DNA from: Dorea sp.
Lineage (GTDB): Bacteria > Bacillota > Clostridia > Lachnospirales > Lachnospiraceae
DNA length: 36,315 bases
Reading direction: 5' to 3'
NCBI GenBank assembly: GCA_022769185.1
Contig: JALEKG010000006.1
Span: 1-36,315 of the forward strand
Shown here: piece after piece, positions 7,927-16,223 of the stretch
Position numbering within the stretch: the first letter of the stretch is position 1
Layout: each line of letters begins with the position of its first letter
The notes under the pieces: generated by a model
Databases searched by the model: none
What the model was told of the DNA's origin: nothing
What the model saw: only the letters and a program-made list of their open reading frames with translations
Translations under genes and position numbers: made by a program

Positions 7927-8814
7927 ATGAAGGAACAGATATTAGCCGTTCAGCGGATGCAGGATTATATCGAGGAGAATCTGGAGAAGGAGATTACGTT
8001 ATCTGATCTTGCTAAAGTATCACTTTTTTCTCCGTGGTATTCTTACCGTCTGTTCCGGCAGTATGTGGAACTCTCGCCTGCGGAGTATATCCGCCGGCTC
8101 AGGCTGTCACGTTCGGCGATGCGTCTGAAAGAAGAAAAATGCCGGGTGGTGGATGCGGCGTTTGACCTTGGGTTCGGCAGTGTGGACGGTTATCAGCGTG
8201 CATTTTTTAAAGAGTTTGGCTGTAATCCTGGCGAGTATTCTAAAGAGCCTGTTCCAATCACACTTTTTGTACCTTATGGAGTGAAATTCAGAGAGATGAG
8301 AAAGGATGAAATCGACATGAAAAATTTACAGAGTATCTTTATTCAGGTAATTCAAAAGCCAGAGCGTCTGTGTCTGATTAAAAGAGGAATCAGTGCAGAG
8401 GAGTATTTCAAATACTGCGAAGAAGTGGGGTGTGATGTGTGGGGACTGCTCATGAGCATGGATTCACTGTGCGGAGAACCAGTATGCCTGTGGCTGCCGG
8501 AACAATATAAGGAGCCCGGTACATCTACCTATGTGCAGGGAGTAGAGACAACAACGGATTATAAAGGAATAGTTCCGGACGGTTTTGATGTAATCCGTCT
8601 TCCAGAAGCTGAATATCTGGTTTTCCAGAGCGAACCATTCCGTGAGGAGGACTATGGAGAAGTGATTCTTGCAGTAGAGCACGCTATGGATCAGTATGAG
8701 CCGTCTGTGATTGGTTACGAATGGGATGATTCGAATCCGCGGATCCAGCTGGAGCCGCGTGGAGAACGCGGCTACATCGAGATGCGTGCGGTGAAAAAGA
8801 GAACTATATCATAG
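7927..8814 (+). CDS. AraC-family regulator with GyrI-like domain
   Basis: A 295-residue two-domain regulator. The N-terminal AraC DNA-binding domain (about residues 5-105) has both helix-turn-helix units, including LSDLAKVSLFSPWYSYRLF and VVDAAFDLGFGSVDGYQRAF. The C-terminal region (about 130-295) matches the GyrI-like/SOUL-type ligand-binding domain found in Rob- and BmrR-like multidrug regulators. I chose ATG 7927 because GAGGTGGTGG lies just upstream. An upstream GTG at 7894 would lie inside the inverted repeat. The gene ends convergently with the LacI gene, overlapping by 6 bases. Its target is not evident, but the adjacent MmpL locus is a candidate. Confidence 0.85.
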   Translation: MKEQILAVQRMQDYIEENLEKEITLSDLAKVSLFSPWYSYRLFRQYVELSPAEYIRRLRLSRSAMRLKEEKCRVVDAAFDLGFGSVDGYQRAFFKEFGCNPGEYSKEPVPITLFVPYGVKFREMRKDEIDMKNLQSIFIQVIQKPERLCLIKRGISAEEYFKYCEEVGCDVWGLLMSMDSLCGEPVCLWLPEQYKEPGTSTYVQGVETTTDYKGIVPDGFDVIRLPEAEYLVFQSEPFREEDYGEVILAVEHAMDQYEPSVIGYEWDDSNPRIQLEPRGERGYIEMRAVKKRTIS

Positions 8815-8826
8815 TGTATCTCTTTT
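8795..8826. terminator. Bidirectional terminator embedded in two stop regions
   Basis: AAAAGAGA (8795-8802) pairs with TCTCTTTT (8819-8826), and inside it ACTAT (8803-8807) pairs with ATAGT (8811-8815) around a 3-base loop, with a 3-base bulge. A- and T-rich flanks serve both strands. The hairpin lies within the last codons of the convergent AraC and LacI genes. Confidence 0.6.
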
Positions 8827-9864
8827 CAAAGTATGTCCTTCCGTGGTTTCTCTGCGGATGAGGATCGGAGTTATCGTCTTATGCACAGGCTTGTCAGAGA
8901 TGACAGGCCTGCGCTTTTTTCGTTCATTCATTTGGTCTACAAGGAGACTTACTGCTTCATTTGCAATGACATCAATCTGCTGTCCAATAGTACTGATTGG
9001 AATGATTGCTTCTCTGGAAATCGGAGAATTATCGAACCCGATGATCAGGTAGTCATCCGGCAGGGTTCCGTGTTTTCGAATAATGATATTCAACAGAACG
9101 TTCGCAAGAGTATCATTGGATATGAAGATCCCTTTTTTCAGACCATGGTATCTCTGGTCAAGTTCATCTACAATCGGAACTAGCATTTTGTAGGTACTTT
9201 CGTAGCTATGTCCCATTTCACGAATATATATATCGTGTCTCAGTTGTTTCTCTTCACACAGGTCATTAAATCCCTGGATACGTCCATAGGACGGAATATG
9301 CTTTGGTGTTGGTGAGTTAATGTGGATCAGAATGTCACAATTATGTCGGGCAAGAAGGCTGGTTGCCTGAAAGCCTCCCATATAATTATCTGTATTTACA
9401 CTGGAAACATACTGGTCCTCACGTTCAATCGTAACGACCGGAATCTGTAGACTGGCTAATTCTTTTGAAGGAATGGTGTGGCTTAAAATGATCAGTCCCT
9501 CTATCTTATAGGCCATCAGCTCCTGAATATACTGGCGTTCAACTTCTTCCTTTTCATTACCGATGAATACCAGGAACTTGTAGCCGAATTTCTCATAAGA
9601 AGAAAGAATCTGATTCAGCATTTCTGAATAATAGTGATAGTACAAGTCCGGTACGATCACACCAATGAATTCGGTCTTTCCGTTGGCCAGAATCCGGGCT
9701 ACTTTGTTTTCCTTATAATTTAATTTCTCCAGTGCATCAGAAATAATCTGCTGATTTTCCAGAGTGAGCGAATCCGGGTTGTTAAAATAACGGGAAATCG
9801 TTGTCTTGGAAAAATGAGTATATTCTGCAATGTCACTAAATGTTACGTTCTGTTTCTTTCCCAT
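8809..9864 (-). CDS. LacI-family repressor of the sucrose/fructan operon
   Basis: A 351-residue LacI/GalR regulator. The N-terminal helix-turn-helix and hinge (about residues 7-60: VTFSDIAEYTHFSKTTISRYFNN, then KLNYKENKVARILANGKT) are followed by a periplasmic-binding-protein-like effector domain from about 62 (FIGVIVPDL) to about 340. It is divergent from the sugar importer/GH32/amylosucrase/fructokinase operon with palindromic operators between them. It therefore probably represses that operon and responds to sucrose, fructose or a phosphorylated derivative. The inducer is inferred from the regulated genes. The 3' end overlaps the AraC gene by 6 bases. Confidence 0.9.
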   Translation of the reverse strand: MGKKQNVTFSDIAEYTHFSKTTISRYFNNPDSLTLENQQIISDALEKLNYKENKVARILANGKTEFIGVIVPDLYYHYYSEMLNQILSSYEKFGYKFLVFIGNEKEEVERQYIQELMAYKIEGLIILSHTIPSKELASLQIPVVTIEREDQYVSSVNTDNYMGGFQATSLLARHNCDILIHINSPTPKHIPSYGRIQGFNDLCEEKQLRHDIYIREMGHSYESTYKMLVPIVDELDQRYHGLKKGIFISNDTLANVLLNIIIRKHGTLPDDYLIIGFDNSPISREAIIPISTIGQQIDVIANEAVSLLVDQMNERKKRRPVISDKPVHKTITPILIRRETTEGHTLKRDTL

Positions 9865-9913
9865 AATTGACTCCTGCTAATTTCATTTGAACATCAAATA
9901 ATTCTTTGAATCC

Positions 9914-9942
9914 AGTATAGCAGAATTGTGTGTGTTGGACAA
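9914..9942 (-). promoter_or_regulatory. Promoter of the LacI gene
   Basis: On the minus strand, TTGTCC (9937-9942) and TATACT (9914-9919) have a 17-base spacer. The -35 box is 3 bases from the operator palindrome at 9946-9967, so bound repressor would also hinder this promoter. Confidence 0.6.
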
Positions 9943-9945
9943 GAA

Positions 9946-9980
9946 TAATCGGTTAAGTAACCGATTACTTTACCGGTTAC
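9946..9980. promoter_or_regulatory. LacI-type operators of the sugar operon
   Basis: TAATCGGTTA and TAACCGATTA form a perfect 10-base-arm palindrome with a 2-base centre (9946-9967). A second, imperfect copy, TTACCGGTTA, follows at about 9970-9979. The half-site GTAACCG (9957-9963) also faces CGGTTAC (9974-9980). The repeated CGGTTA half-site is typical of LacI-family operators. I could not assign a convincing plus-strand promoter, which probably overlaps these sites. Confidence 0.7.
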
Positions 9981-10020
9981 ATAAAGAGAAACAAGAAATT
10001 AAAAACAGGAGGCAAAAGTT

Positions 10021-11197
10021 ATGAAAAGGAATGTAGTGACAAGGATCATTGCTGCGAGTCTTTCCGTTGTGATGGTGGCAACGATGCTTACAGGATGCAG
10101 ATTCGGATTTGCAAGTGATCCGGATGACCCGAATGAAACAGAAGAAGAGATTCCGATCGATACTTCCGTGGATACATTTCAATATGATTCATCCTTGGAA
10201 GGGACCGAAATTACACTGTTGAATTCCAAAGCAGAGATTTAGGTTGCACTGGAAAAGATGTCTGAGATATTTGAAGAAAAGTCCGGAGTGCATGTGGAGG
10301 TCATGCCGATTACAGATGGAGATTCCCCTTATACCAAAGTAGTAAGTCTCTATAATTCAGGAACTCCACCAACATTGTCTATTCTGGATACGACAGATGT
10401 TATTGCACTGGCAGAGGAAAAGGCTGCAGATCTGAGTGAGGAAGCATGGACGGCAGAGGCAGAAGGATACCTGACAAAGATTAATGGAAAAGTATACAGT
10501 TTCCCGCTTTGTATTGAAGGAAGAGGGCTGATCTACAATAAGAAAGTGATCGAAGACTTAAAAGACGGGAAAATGAATCTGGATACTTATGACCGTATGG
10601 ATCAGTTCCTGGATATGTTTGATGTTTTGAAAAAGTATAATGTGGCAAAAGGTGATCCGCTTGGAGCAGATTATGACGAAATGGCAATTGATCTGGTGGA
10701 CGGAAAGACAGCCTTCTGGTTCAATGGAAACTGGGCATGGCCGAATCTGGAGGAAGCAGGGGCAGAAGAGGATGATGAGTATGGTTTTCTTCCTTACTTT
10801 ATGAATAATGATCCAGATGATTTTTGTGAATAACCAGATCCAGGGATCTCCTTCCAAACAGGTAATGATCGACGGAGAGGTAGTATCAGACAAAGAACGT
10901 GCAGCAGCGAAGGAATTCTTGAACTGGATTGTGTACAGCGAGATTGGACAGCAGATGCTGGTGAAAACATGTAATTTGATTCCTCCGTTTCAGAATAATC
11001 CGTACGAACCGGCAGATCCTCTGAGCCGTGATATCTATGAGAGAGTGCAGTCAGGAGAAGCATTTAATGCATCTGCGATCGTACCGAACGACCACTGGTC
11101 TGTTCTTGGAGCTGCTATGCAGAAATATCTTGCGAGCAGATGTGACAGAGAAGAATTAAAGGAAACGATCCAGAAATACTGGGATGAGCAGGAATAG
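10021..11197 (+). pseudogene. Sugar ABC transporter binding protein, multiply disrupted
   Basis: Remnant of an MsmE-type solute-binding lipoprotein. The start (AGGAGG just upstream), signal peptide and lipobox LTGC (Cys 26) are intact. A TAG at 10240-10242 interrupts SKAEI-VALEKM, where CAG (Gln) would fit. The frame then stays open to 10833. There, one extra T in the run 10821-10825 shifts it to TAA; removing that T joins DPDDF to VNNQIQGSPSK and restores the frame to the TAG-free end at 11197. The reconstructed product is about 391 residues, shorter than the roughly 420-440 usual for the family. The run from LIYNKKVIED straight to LKDGKMNL suggests a further in-frame internal deletion near 10550. 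Both permease genes downstream are intact. Confidence 0.85.
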
Positions 11198-11212
11198 GAA
11201 AGGAGTGGAATT

Positions 11213-12085
11213 ATGAAATCAAACAGTAAAGGAAAGGACTTTTGCATATTTGCGTTACCAGGTATGTTTTGCTTTTTCGCAGTGGTGATTGTTCCGTTTA
11301 TTTATGGTGTGTATCTGACTATGACGGACTGGAATGGAGTGTCAAAAGTAAAGAATTTTGTGGGACTTAAGAATTTTGCGGGTGTAATGAAGGACGGACA
11401 GTTCTGGACTTCCCTGCTCCTTACATTTAAGTATGTGATTCTTGTGGTCGTGCTGGTAAATGTGCTTGCATTTGGAATTGCTTACCTGTTAACAAGAGGA
11501 ATCAAAGGACAGAACTTTTTCCGCGCAGGATTCTTTACTCCGAACCTGATCGGCGGAATCGTTCTCGGCTATATCTGGCAATTTGTATTTTCCAGAGTCT
11601 TTGTAAAAATAGGAGAGACGACCGGGTGGAAGCTCTTTGAAGTATCCTGGCTTTCCGATCCGACGAAAGCATTTGCGGCATTGGTGCTGGTGTCTGTATG
11701 GCAGCTTTCCGGATATATGATTCTGATTTATGTTGCAGGATTTATGGGACTGAGTGAAGATGTGATGGAAGCGGCATCCATTGATGGCGCGACCGGATTT
11801 ACGAAGTTGAAAAAAATTATTATGCCACTGATGATGTCTTCGATCACAATTTGTTTATTCCTGACTTTGTCACGTGCTTTCATGGTTTATGATTTGAACC
11901 TGTCTTTGACAGCGGGAGCACCATATGGAACAACAGAGATGGCAGCAATGCATGTATATGAAAAAGCATTTACATCCAGACAATTTGGTGTGGGTCAGGC
12001 AGAAGCTCTGATTCTGTTCATCATTGTAGCGGTGATCAGTGGAATTCAGGTATATCTGACAAAGAAACAGGAGGTGGAAGCATAA
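11213..12085 (+). CDS. Sugar ABC transporter permease, MsmF-like
   Basis: A 290-residue inner-membrane permease of the carbohydrate uptake CUT1 family. Six hydrophobic segments are visible, starting at about residue 10 (FALPGMFCFFAVVIVPF). The cytoplasmic EAA loop that contacts the ATPase is EAASIDGATGFTKLKKIIMPL (about 183-203). A GAAAGGAGTGG ribosome binding site precedes the ATG. It pairs with the next permease, whose ATG overlaps its stop by one base. No ATPase gene is present in the locus, so a shared MsmK-type ATPase encoded elsewhere is expected. Confidence 0.88.
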   Translation: MKSNSKGKDFCIFALPGMFCFFAVVIVPFIYGVYLTMTDWNGVSKVKNFVGLKNFAGVMKDGQFWTSLLLTFKYVILVVVLVNVLAFGIAYLLTRGIKGQNFFRAGFFTPNLIGGIVLGYIWQFVFSRVFVKIGETTGWKLFEVSWLSDPTKAFAALVLVSVWQLSGYMILIYVAGFMGLSEDVMEAASIDGATGFTKLKKIIMPLMMSSITICLFLTLSRAFMVYDLNLSLTAGAPYGTTEMAAMHVYEKAFTSRQFGVGQAEALILFIIVAVISGIQVYLTKKQEVEA

Positions 12086-12945
12086 TGAAACAGACAACAA
12101 TCGGAGGAAATAAAAGAAAAGCAGCGAATTTTCTGGCAAAGCTGGGATTGATCATCATCTTTATCGCTTATATGTTTCCCTTTTTAATGGTAGTCATTAA
12201 TTCTCTGAAACAGAAGAGGGATATTATTAAGAGCCCATTTTCATGGCTGTTTACAGTAAAAGGATTGTCATTTGATAACTTTGTAAAAGCATTTACACAG
12301 ATGGATTTTCTGAATGCGTTCAAGAATTCACTGATTGTAACAGCCTCCTCGACGATCCTGGTAACATTACTTGCAGCACTTCTGGCTTATTATATCGTCA
12401 GAAATAATAATATGATCTCCAAGATCACATTTGCTTTGATGGTAGCTTCCATGATCATTCCGTTTCAGGCAATCATGATCCCTCTGGTAAGTATTTACGG
12501 TGGGATGTTGAATGTGTTAAATCATCGGATCACACTGATTTTCATGCACACTGGATTTTCCATGGCAATGTCCGTATTTATGTTCCACGGATTTATCAAG
12601 GGAAATATCCCTCTTGCGCTGGAAGAAGCAGCTTACATAGATGGATGTACCAGATCACAGACTTTCTTTAAGATAGTACTGCCACTGTTGAAACCGATTA
12701 TTTCTACCATGGTCATTTTAAATTCCATGGCATTCTGGAACGATTTCCTGCTGCCGTCTTTGGTTCTGACGGATAAGAAGCTTTTAACACTGCCGCTTTC
12801 TACTTATAGTTTCTATGGAACATATTCGGCTGATTATGGTACCATTATGGCAGGACTTCTGCTCTGCGTTGCTCCGATCCTGATCCTGTATATCGTACTT
12901 CAGAAGCAGATCATCGGCGGTGTAGTTGCAGGCGCTGTAAAATAA
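12085..12945 (+). CDS. Sugar ABC transporter permease, MsmG-like
   Basis: A 286-residue second CUT1 permease. Six membrane segments begin at about residue 18 (LGLIIIFIAYMFPFLMVV). The EAA loop reads EEAAYIDGCTRSQTFFKIVLP (about 180-200). The TAATG junction with the preceding gene couples translation. The gene ends just before the GH32 enzyme, so import and hydrolysis of the sugar are on one transcript. Together with MsmF it would form the channel for sucrose or short fructo-oligosaccharides. The substrate is inferred from the neighbouring enzymes. Confidence 0.88.
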   Translation: MKQTTIGGNKRKAANFLAKLGLIIIFIAYMFPFLMVVINSLKQKRDIIKSPFSWLFTVKGLSFDNFVKAFTQMDFLNAFKNSLIVTASSTILVTLLAALLAYYIVRNNNMISKITFALMVASMIIPFQAIMIPLVSIYGGMLNVLNHRITLIFMHTGFSMAMSVFMFHGFIKGNIPLALEEAAYIDGCTRSQTFFKIVLPLLKPIISTMVILNSMAFWNDFLLPSLVLTDKKLLTLPLSTYSFYGTYSADYGTIMAGLLLCVAPILILYIVLQKQIIGGVVAGAVK

Positions 12946-12970
12946 AATGGCAAGAGGACTGGCTGAAATT

Positions 12971-14314
12971 ATGAAGAAAAATGAATTGCATTTAAGAGCT
13001 CCGAAAAACTGGATCAATGATCCGAATGGATTTATCTACTACAAAGGAAAATATCATTTGTTCTATCAGCACTTTCCGTATGCTCCAGTGTGGGGAACCA
13101 TGCACTGGGGGCATGCGGTAAGTGAAGACCTGATTCACTGGGAACATCAGGATATTGCGCTGTATCCGACCAAAGCATATGATCAGAACGGGGTTTTTTC
13201 CGGAAGTGCGCTGGAAATAGACGGAAAGATGTGCCTCTATTATTCAGCAGTAAAATATCTGGAATCGGACAGTGAAAATATTCATATGGCAAAGAATGAT
13301 CGTTATGAGACCAGTCAGGCGATGATGATTTCTGAGGATGGGATCCATTTTGATAACTGGAGCGGGAAAAAGCAGATTATCCCTGTAAGCCGGGATGATG
13401 AGAAGGCTCATCCGACACATACCAGAGATCCAAAGGTGTGGAAAGAGGAAGATACTTATTATATGGTACTCGGAAGTACTTATAAAGAGGAAACGGGAAG
13501 AGCGGTCTTTTATACAAGCCGGGATGGATTAAACTGGGAGTATAAAAATCAGGTCTGTGATGAAAGATTTGGAAGAATTCTGGAATGTCCGGACATTTTT
13601 AAAGTAGATGGAAAATATGTGTTTGAAGGTTCTGCTATGTATATTGCAGATGCGTCCTGCGGTTACGAAAATCATGCGGTCTGTGCACTGGCGGAATTTG
13701 ATCCGAAGCAGTGTCGGCTGTCATTGACAGGAGAGCTGCAGTATGTGGATTATGGGCTTGATCTCTATGCACCGCAGACGAATCTGGATCAGGGCGGAAG
13801 GAGAGTCATGATTGCATGGATGCGTATGCCGAAAGCCGTTGCAGAAGAAGATGGCAGTGAGTGGAACGGGCTCATGTGCCAGCCACGGGTGATAGAGGTT
13901 GAGGAGGGACATATCTGTTACAGAGTGCATCCGGAGGTAAGAAAGTACTTTGATACAGAGGTTCCAAACCTGGGAGAACTGGATTTTTCGCAGCCCTTCT
14001 GTTTGAATGTAGAATTGGAAGAAGGCGAAGAATTGGATATTGGAGGATATCGGATCCGACGGGAAAATGGATGTGTATTGGCAGATCGGAGTGAGGTATT
14101 TTATGGTATCAAGGAATATGCTCTTACGGGAAAGAGTCCGGAAATCTTCGGCCGGTGTAAGCTGGAGATCTTTGTGGACCGAAATCTGATAGAAACCTAT
14201 ATTAATGATGGATCATATGTGATTAGCCATATCGTATATGAATTGGGAAAGAAAGTAGAAAACAGTAAGTGTCGAAAACCAGTGCTCTGTTTCAGACATG
14301 ATCCTGAGAGATAA
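12971..14314 (+). CDS. GH32 beta-fructosidase (sucrase/fructosidase)
   Basis: Glycoside hydrolase family 32 enzyme of about 447 residues, cleaving terminal beta-D-fructosyl linkages in sucrose, kestose or short fructans. Counting from the upstream ATG 12947, WINDPNG carries the nucleophile Asp25, RDP is at 160-162, and ECPD carries the acid/base Glu213. There is no signal peptide, so it is cytoplasmic and acts on imported sugar. The start could be 12947 (no ribosome binding site) or 12971 (GAGG about 13 bases upstream). I prefer 12971 because homology-like sequence starts at MKKNELHLRAP. Whether it prefers sucrose, its 6-phosphate or oligofructose cannot be read from sequence, but the ABC importer suggests a non-phosphorylated substrate. 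Confidence 0.88.
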   Translation: MKKNELHLRAPKNWINDPNGFIYYKGKYHLFYQHFPYAPVWGTMHWGHAVSEDLIHWEHQDIALYPTKAYDQNGVFSGSALEIDGKMCLYYSAVKYLESDSENIHMAKNDRYETSQAMMISEDGIHFDNWSGKKQIIPVSRDDEKAHPTHTRDPKVWKEEDTYYMVLGSTYKEETGRAVFYTSRDGLNWEYKNQVCDERFGRILECPDIFKVDGKYVFEGSAMYIADASCGYENHAVCALAEFDPKQCRLSLTGELQYVDYGLDLYAPQTNLDQGGRRVMIAWMRMPKAVAEEDGSEWNGLMCQPRVIEVEEGHICYRVHPEVRKYFDTEVPNLGELDFSQPFCLNVELEEGEELDIGGYRIRRENGCVLADRSEVFYGIKEYALTGKSPEIFGRCKLEIFVDRNLIETYINDGSYVISHIVYELGKKVENSKCRKPVLCFRHDPER

Positions 14315-14364
14315 AAGGAAATATGAAACAGCATAGATAATAAATGGAATAGTAATAGAGAAAA

Positions 14365-16206
14365 ATGATGGAAAGTAAAGATTATAAACGAAGAATGCAG
14401 AGCCATGGGCAGGAATTATATGAAAAGTATATGTCATTGTATCATGATGACCGCAGTTATGAAGAATTATATCTATCCATGGAGCAGTTTTATCAAAATA
14501 GATCCGAAGAATTAAAAGAACTGGATTTAAAAAGAGAGCAGAATCCAGACTGGTTTCGGGATAGAAATATGTTGGGAATGACTATGTACCCCCAGTTATT
14601 TGCCGGCAATCTGAAGGGCTTGATTGATAAGCTGGATTATCTGTCAGAGCAGAACATTACATATTTGCATCTGATGCCTCTTTTAAAGATGCCACATCCA
14701 TACAATGATGGTGGATATGCAGTGGAAGATTTCCGGACAGTTGATTCGGAGATCGGGACAAATGAAGATCTGGAGGAACTGACAAAAGCATTGCGAGAAC
14801 GAGGAATCAGCCTGTGTCTGGATTTTGTGATGAACCACACGGCAGATACTCATGAATGGGCAATGCGGGCAAAAGCAGGAGAATGGGAATATATCAGCAG
14901 ATATCAGACTTATGAAACCTATGATATTCCGTCCCGCTTCGAACAGACGATGCCTCAGGTATTTCCAACTACGGCACCGGGGAACTTTACCTGGTGTGAG
15001 GAGATGCGAAGGTTCGTACTGACCACATTTTATCCATACCAGTGGGATCTCAATTATCATAATCCTAAAGTCTTTCATGAAATGGTGGGAAATATTTTGT
15101 TTCTGGCAAATCTGGGCGTGGAAATCTTTCGAATTGATGCGGTCCCTTACATCTGGAAAGAACTTGGAACCAATTGCAGGAATCTTCCACAGGTACATAC
15201 GATTGTCCGTATGATCCGTATGATTCTGGAAATTGTATGTCCGGGAGTGATTTTAAAAGGCGAAGTTGTGATGGCACCGAAAGAGCTTCCGGTGTATTTC
15301 GGAACTCAGAAGGCTCCGGAATGTCATATGCTGTATGGAGTATCCAGTATGGTGAACCTGTGGGCTGCACTTGCCACGCGGGATACCAGACTTTTGAAAC
15401 ATCAGATGGATGTGATCCACAGCCTTCCGGATAACTGCTATTTTGTCAATTATCTGCGTTGCCATGACGATATTGGCTGGGGGCTGGATGAAGAACAGGA
15501 AAGAAAGCTTCAGATTGATCCACTGAAACACAAAGAATATCTTTATCGTTTTTTTGAAGGCACATTTCCTGAAAGCTTTGCAAGAGGTGAGTTGTATAAT
15601 TATGACCCCGCCAGCAGAGATGCCAGAAGCTGTGGGACAACTGCCAGCCTTTGCGGGATCGAAAAAGGTGGTTTTGAGGATGATGCCAGACAGGTAGAGA
15701 AGGGAATTCAGAGAGTATTAATGATGCATGCGGTCTGCATGAGCCTGAAAGGCTTTATGATGCTTTCCTCCGGAGATGAAATCGGTCAAGTCAATGATTA
15801 CCGGTATAAGAACAATCCAGATCTTGCGGAAGACAGCCGTTATCTGCACAGAAGTTCCTTTAGCTGGGAGAATGCAAAGCTCCGAAAGAAAAAAGGGACT
15901 GTTCAGAATGAAATTTGGAAAGGGCTTAAGAAGATAGAGCAGATCCGCCGGAAACATCCATGCTTTCGAAAGGAAGCCAGTGTGACAACCTGGGATACCT
16001 GCCAGAAGTCAGTGTTTGCAATTCGCAGAACACTTGCTGAAAAAGAATTGGTCTGTGTTGCAAATTTTGCAGAAGAAGGGAAGATGGCCTGCCTGCCAAC
16101 CTTAAATGCTCAGTATGAGGATCTGTTTTCTGGAGAGATATTGAATCTGCAGTCACTGTGGATGGCTCCGTATCAGTATCGATGGTGTGTCAGAAAGAAT
16201 TGTTGA
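14365..16206 (+). CDS. Amylosucrase-like GH13 enzyme
   Basis: A 613-residue GH13 protein with the amylosucrase layout: a helical N-terminal domain (about 1-70), a (beta/alpha)8 barrel, and a C-terminal beta domain (about 545-613). The catalytic residues are visible: nucleophile Asp258 in FRIDAVPYIWKELGT, acid/base Glu300 in LKGEVV, and the transition-state stabiliser in RCHDDIGW (Asp368). The GTNCRNLPQVH stretch also fits amylosucrase. Such enzymes transfer glucose from sucrose to an alpha-1,4-glucan and release fructose. A sucrose hydrolase is the alternative. It has no signal peptide. It lies between the GH32 and fructokinase genes, so the fructose released could be phosphorylated directly. 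Confidence 0.82.
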   Translation: MMESKDYKRRMQSHGQELYEKYMSLYHDDRSYEELYLSMEQFYQNRSEELKELDLKREQNPDWFRDRNMLGMTMYPQLFAGNLKGLIDKLDYLSEQNITYLHLMPLLKMPHPYNDGGYAVEDFRTVDSEIGTNEDLEELTKALRERGISLCLDFVMNHTADTHEWAMRAKAGEWEYISRYQTYETYDIPSRFEQTMPQVFPTTAPGNFTWCEEMRRFVLTTFYPYQWDLNYHNPKVFHEMVGNILFLANLGVEIFRIDAVPYIWKELGTNCRNLPQVHTIVRMIRMILEIVCPGVILKGEVVMAPKELPVYFGTQKAPECHMLYGVSSMVNLWAALATRDTRLLKHQMDVIHSLPDNCYFVNYLRCHDDIGWGLDEEQERKLQIDPLKHKEYLYRFFEGTFPESFARGELYNYDPASRDARSCGTTASLCGIEKGGFEDDARQVEKGIQRVLMMHAVCMSLKGFMMLSSGDEIGQVNDYRYKNNPDLAEDSRYLHRSSFSWENAKLRKKKGTVQNEIWKGLKKIEQIRRKHPCFRKEASVTTWDTCQKSVFAIRRTLAEKELVCVANFAEEGKMACLPTLNAQYEDLFSGEILNLQSLWMAPYQYRWCVRKNC

Positions 16207-16223
16207 AAAGAGGAGAAGATAGC

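Noticed and set aside
8809-8814. Overlap of AraC and LacI stop codons as an annotation error
   Set aside because: Both frames are well supported by domains to their ends. A compact bidirectional terminator explains the convergent overlap.
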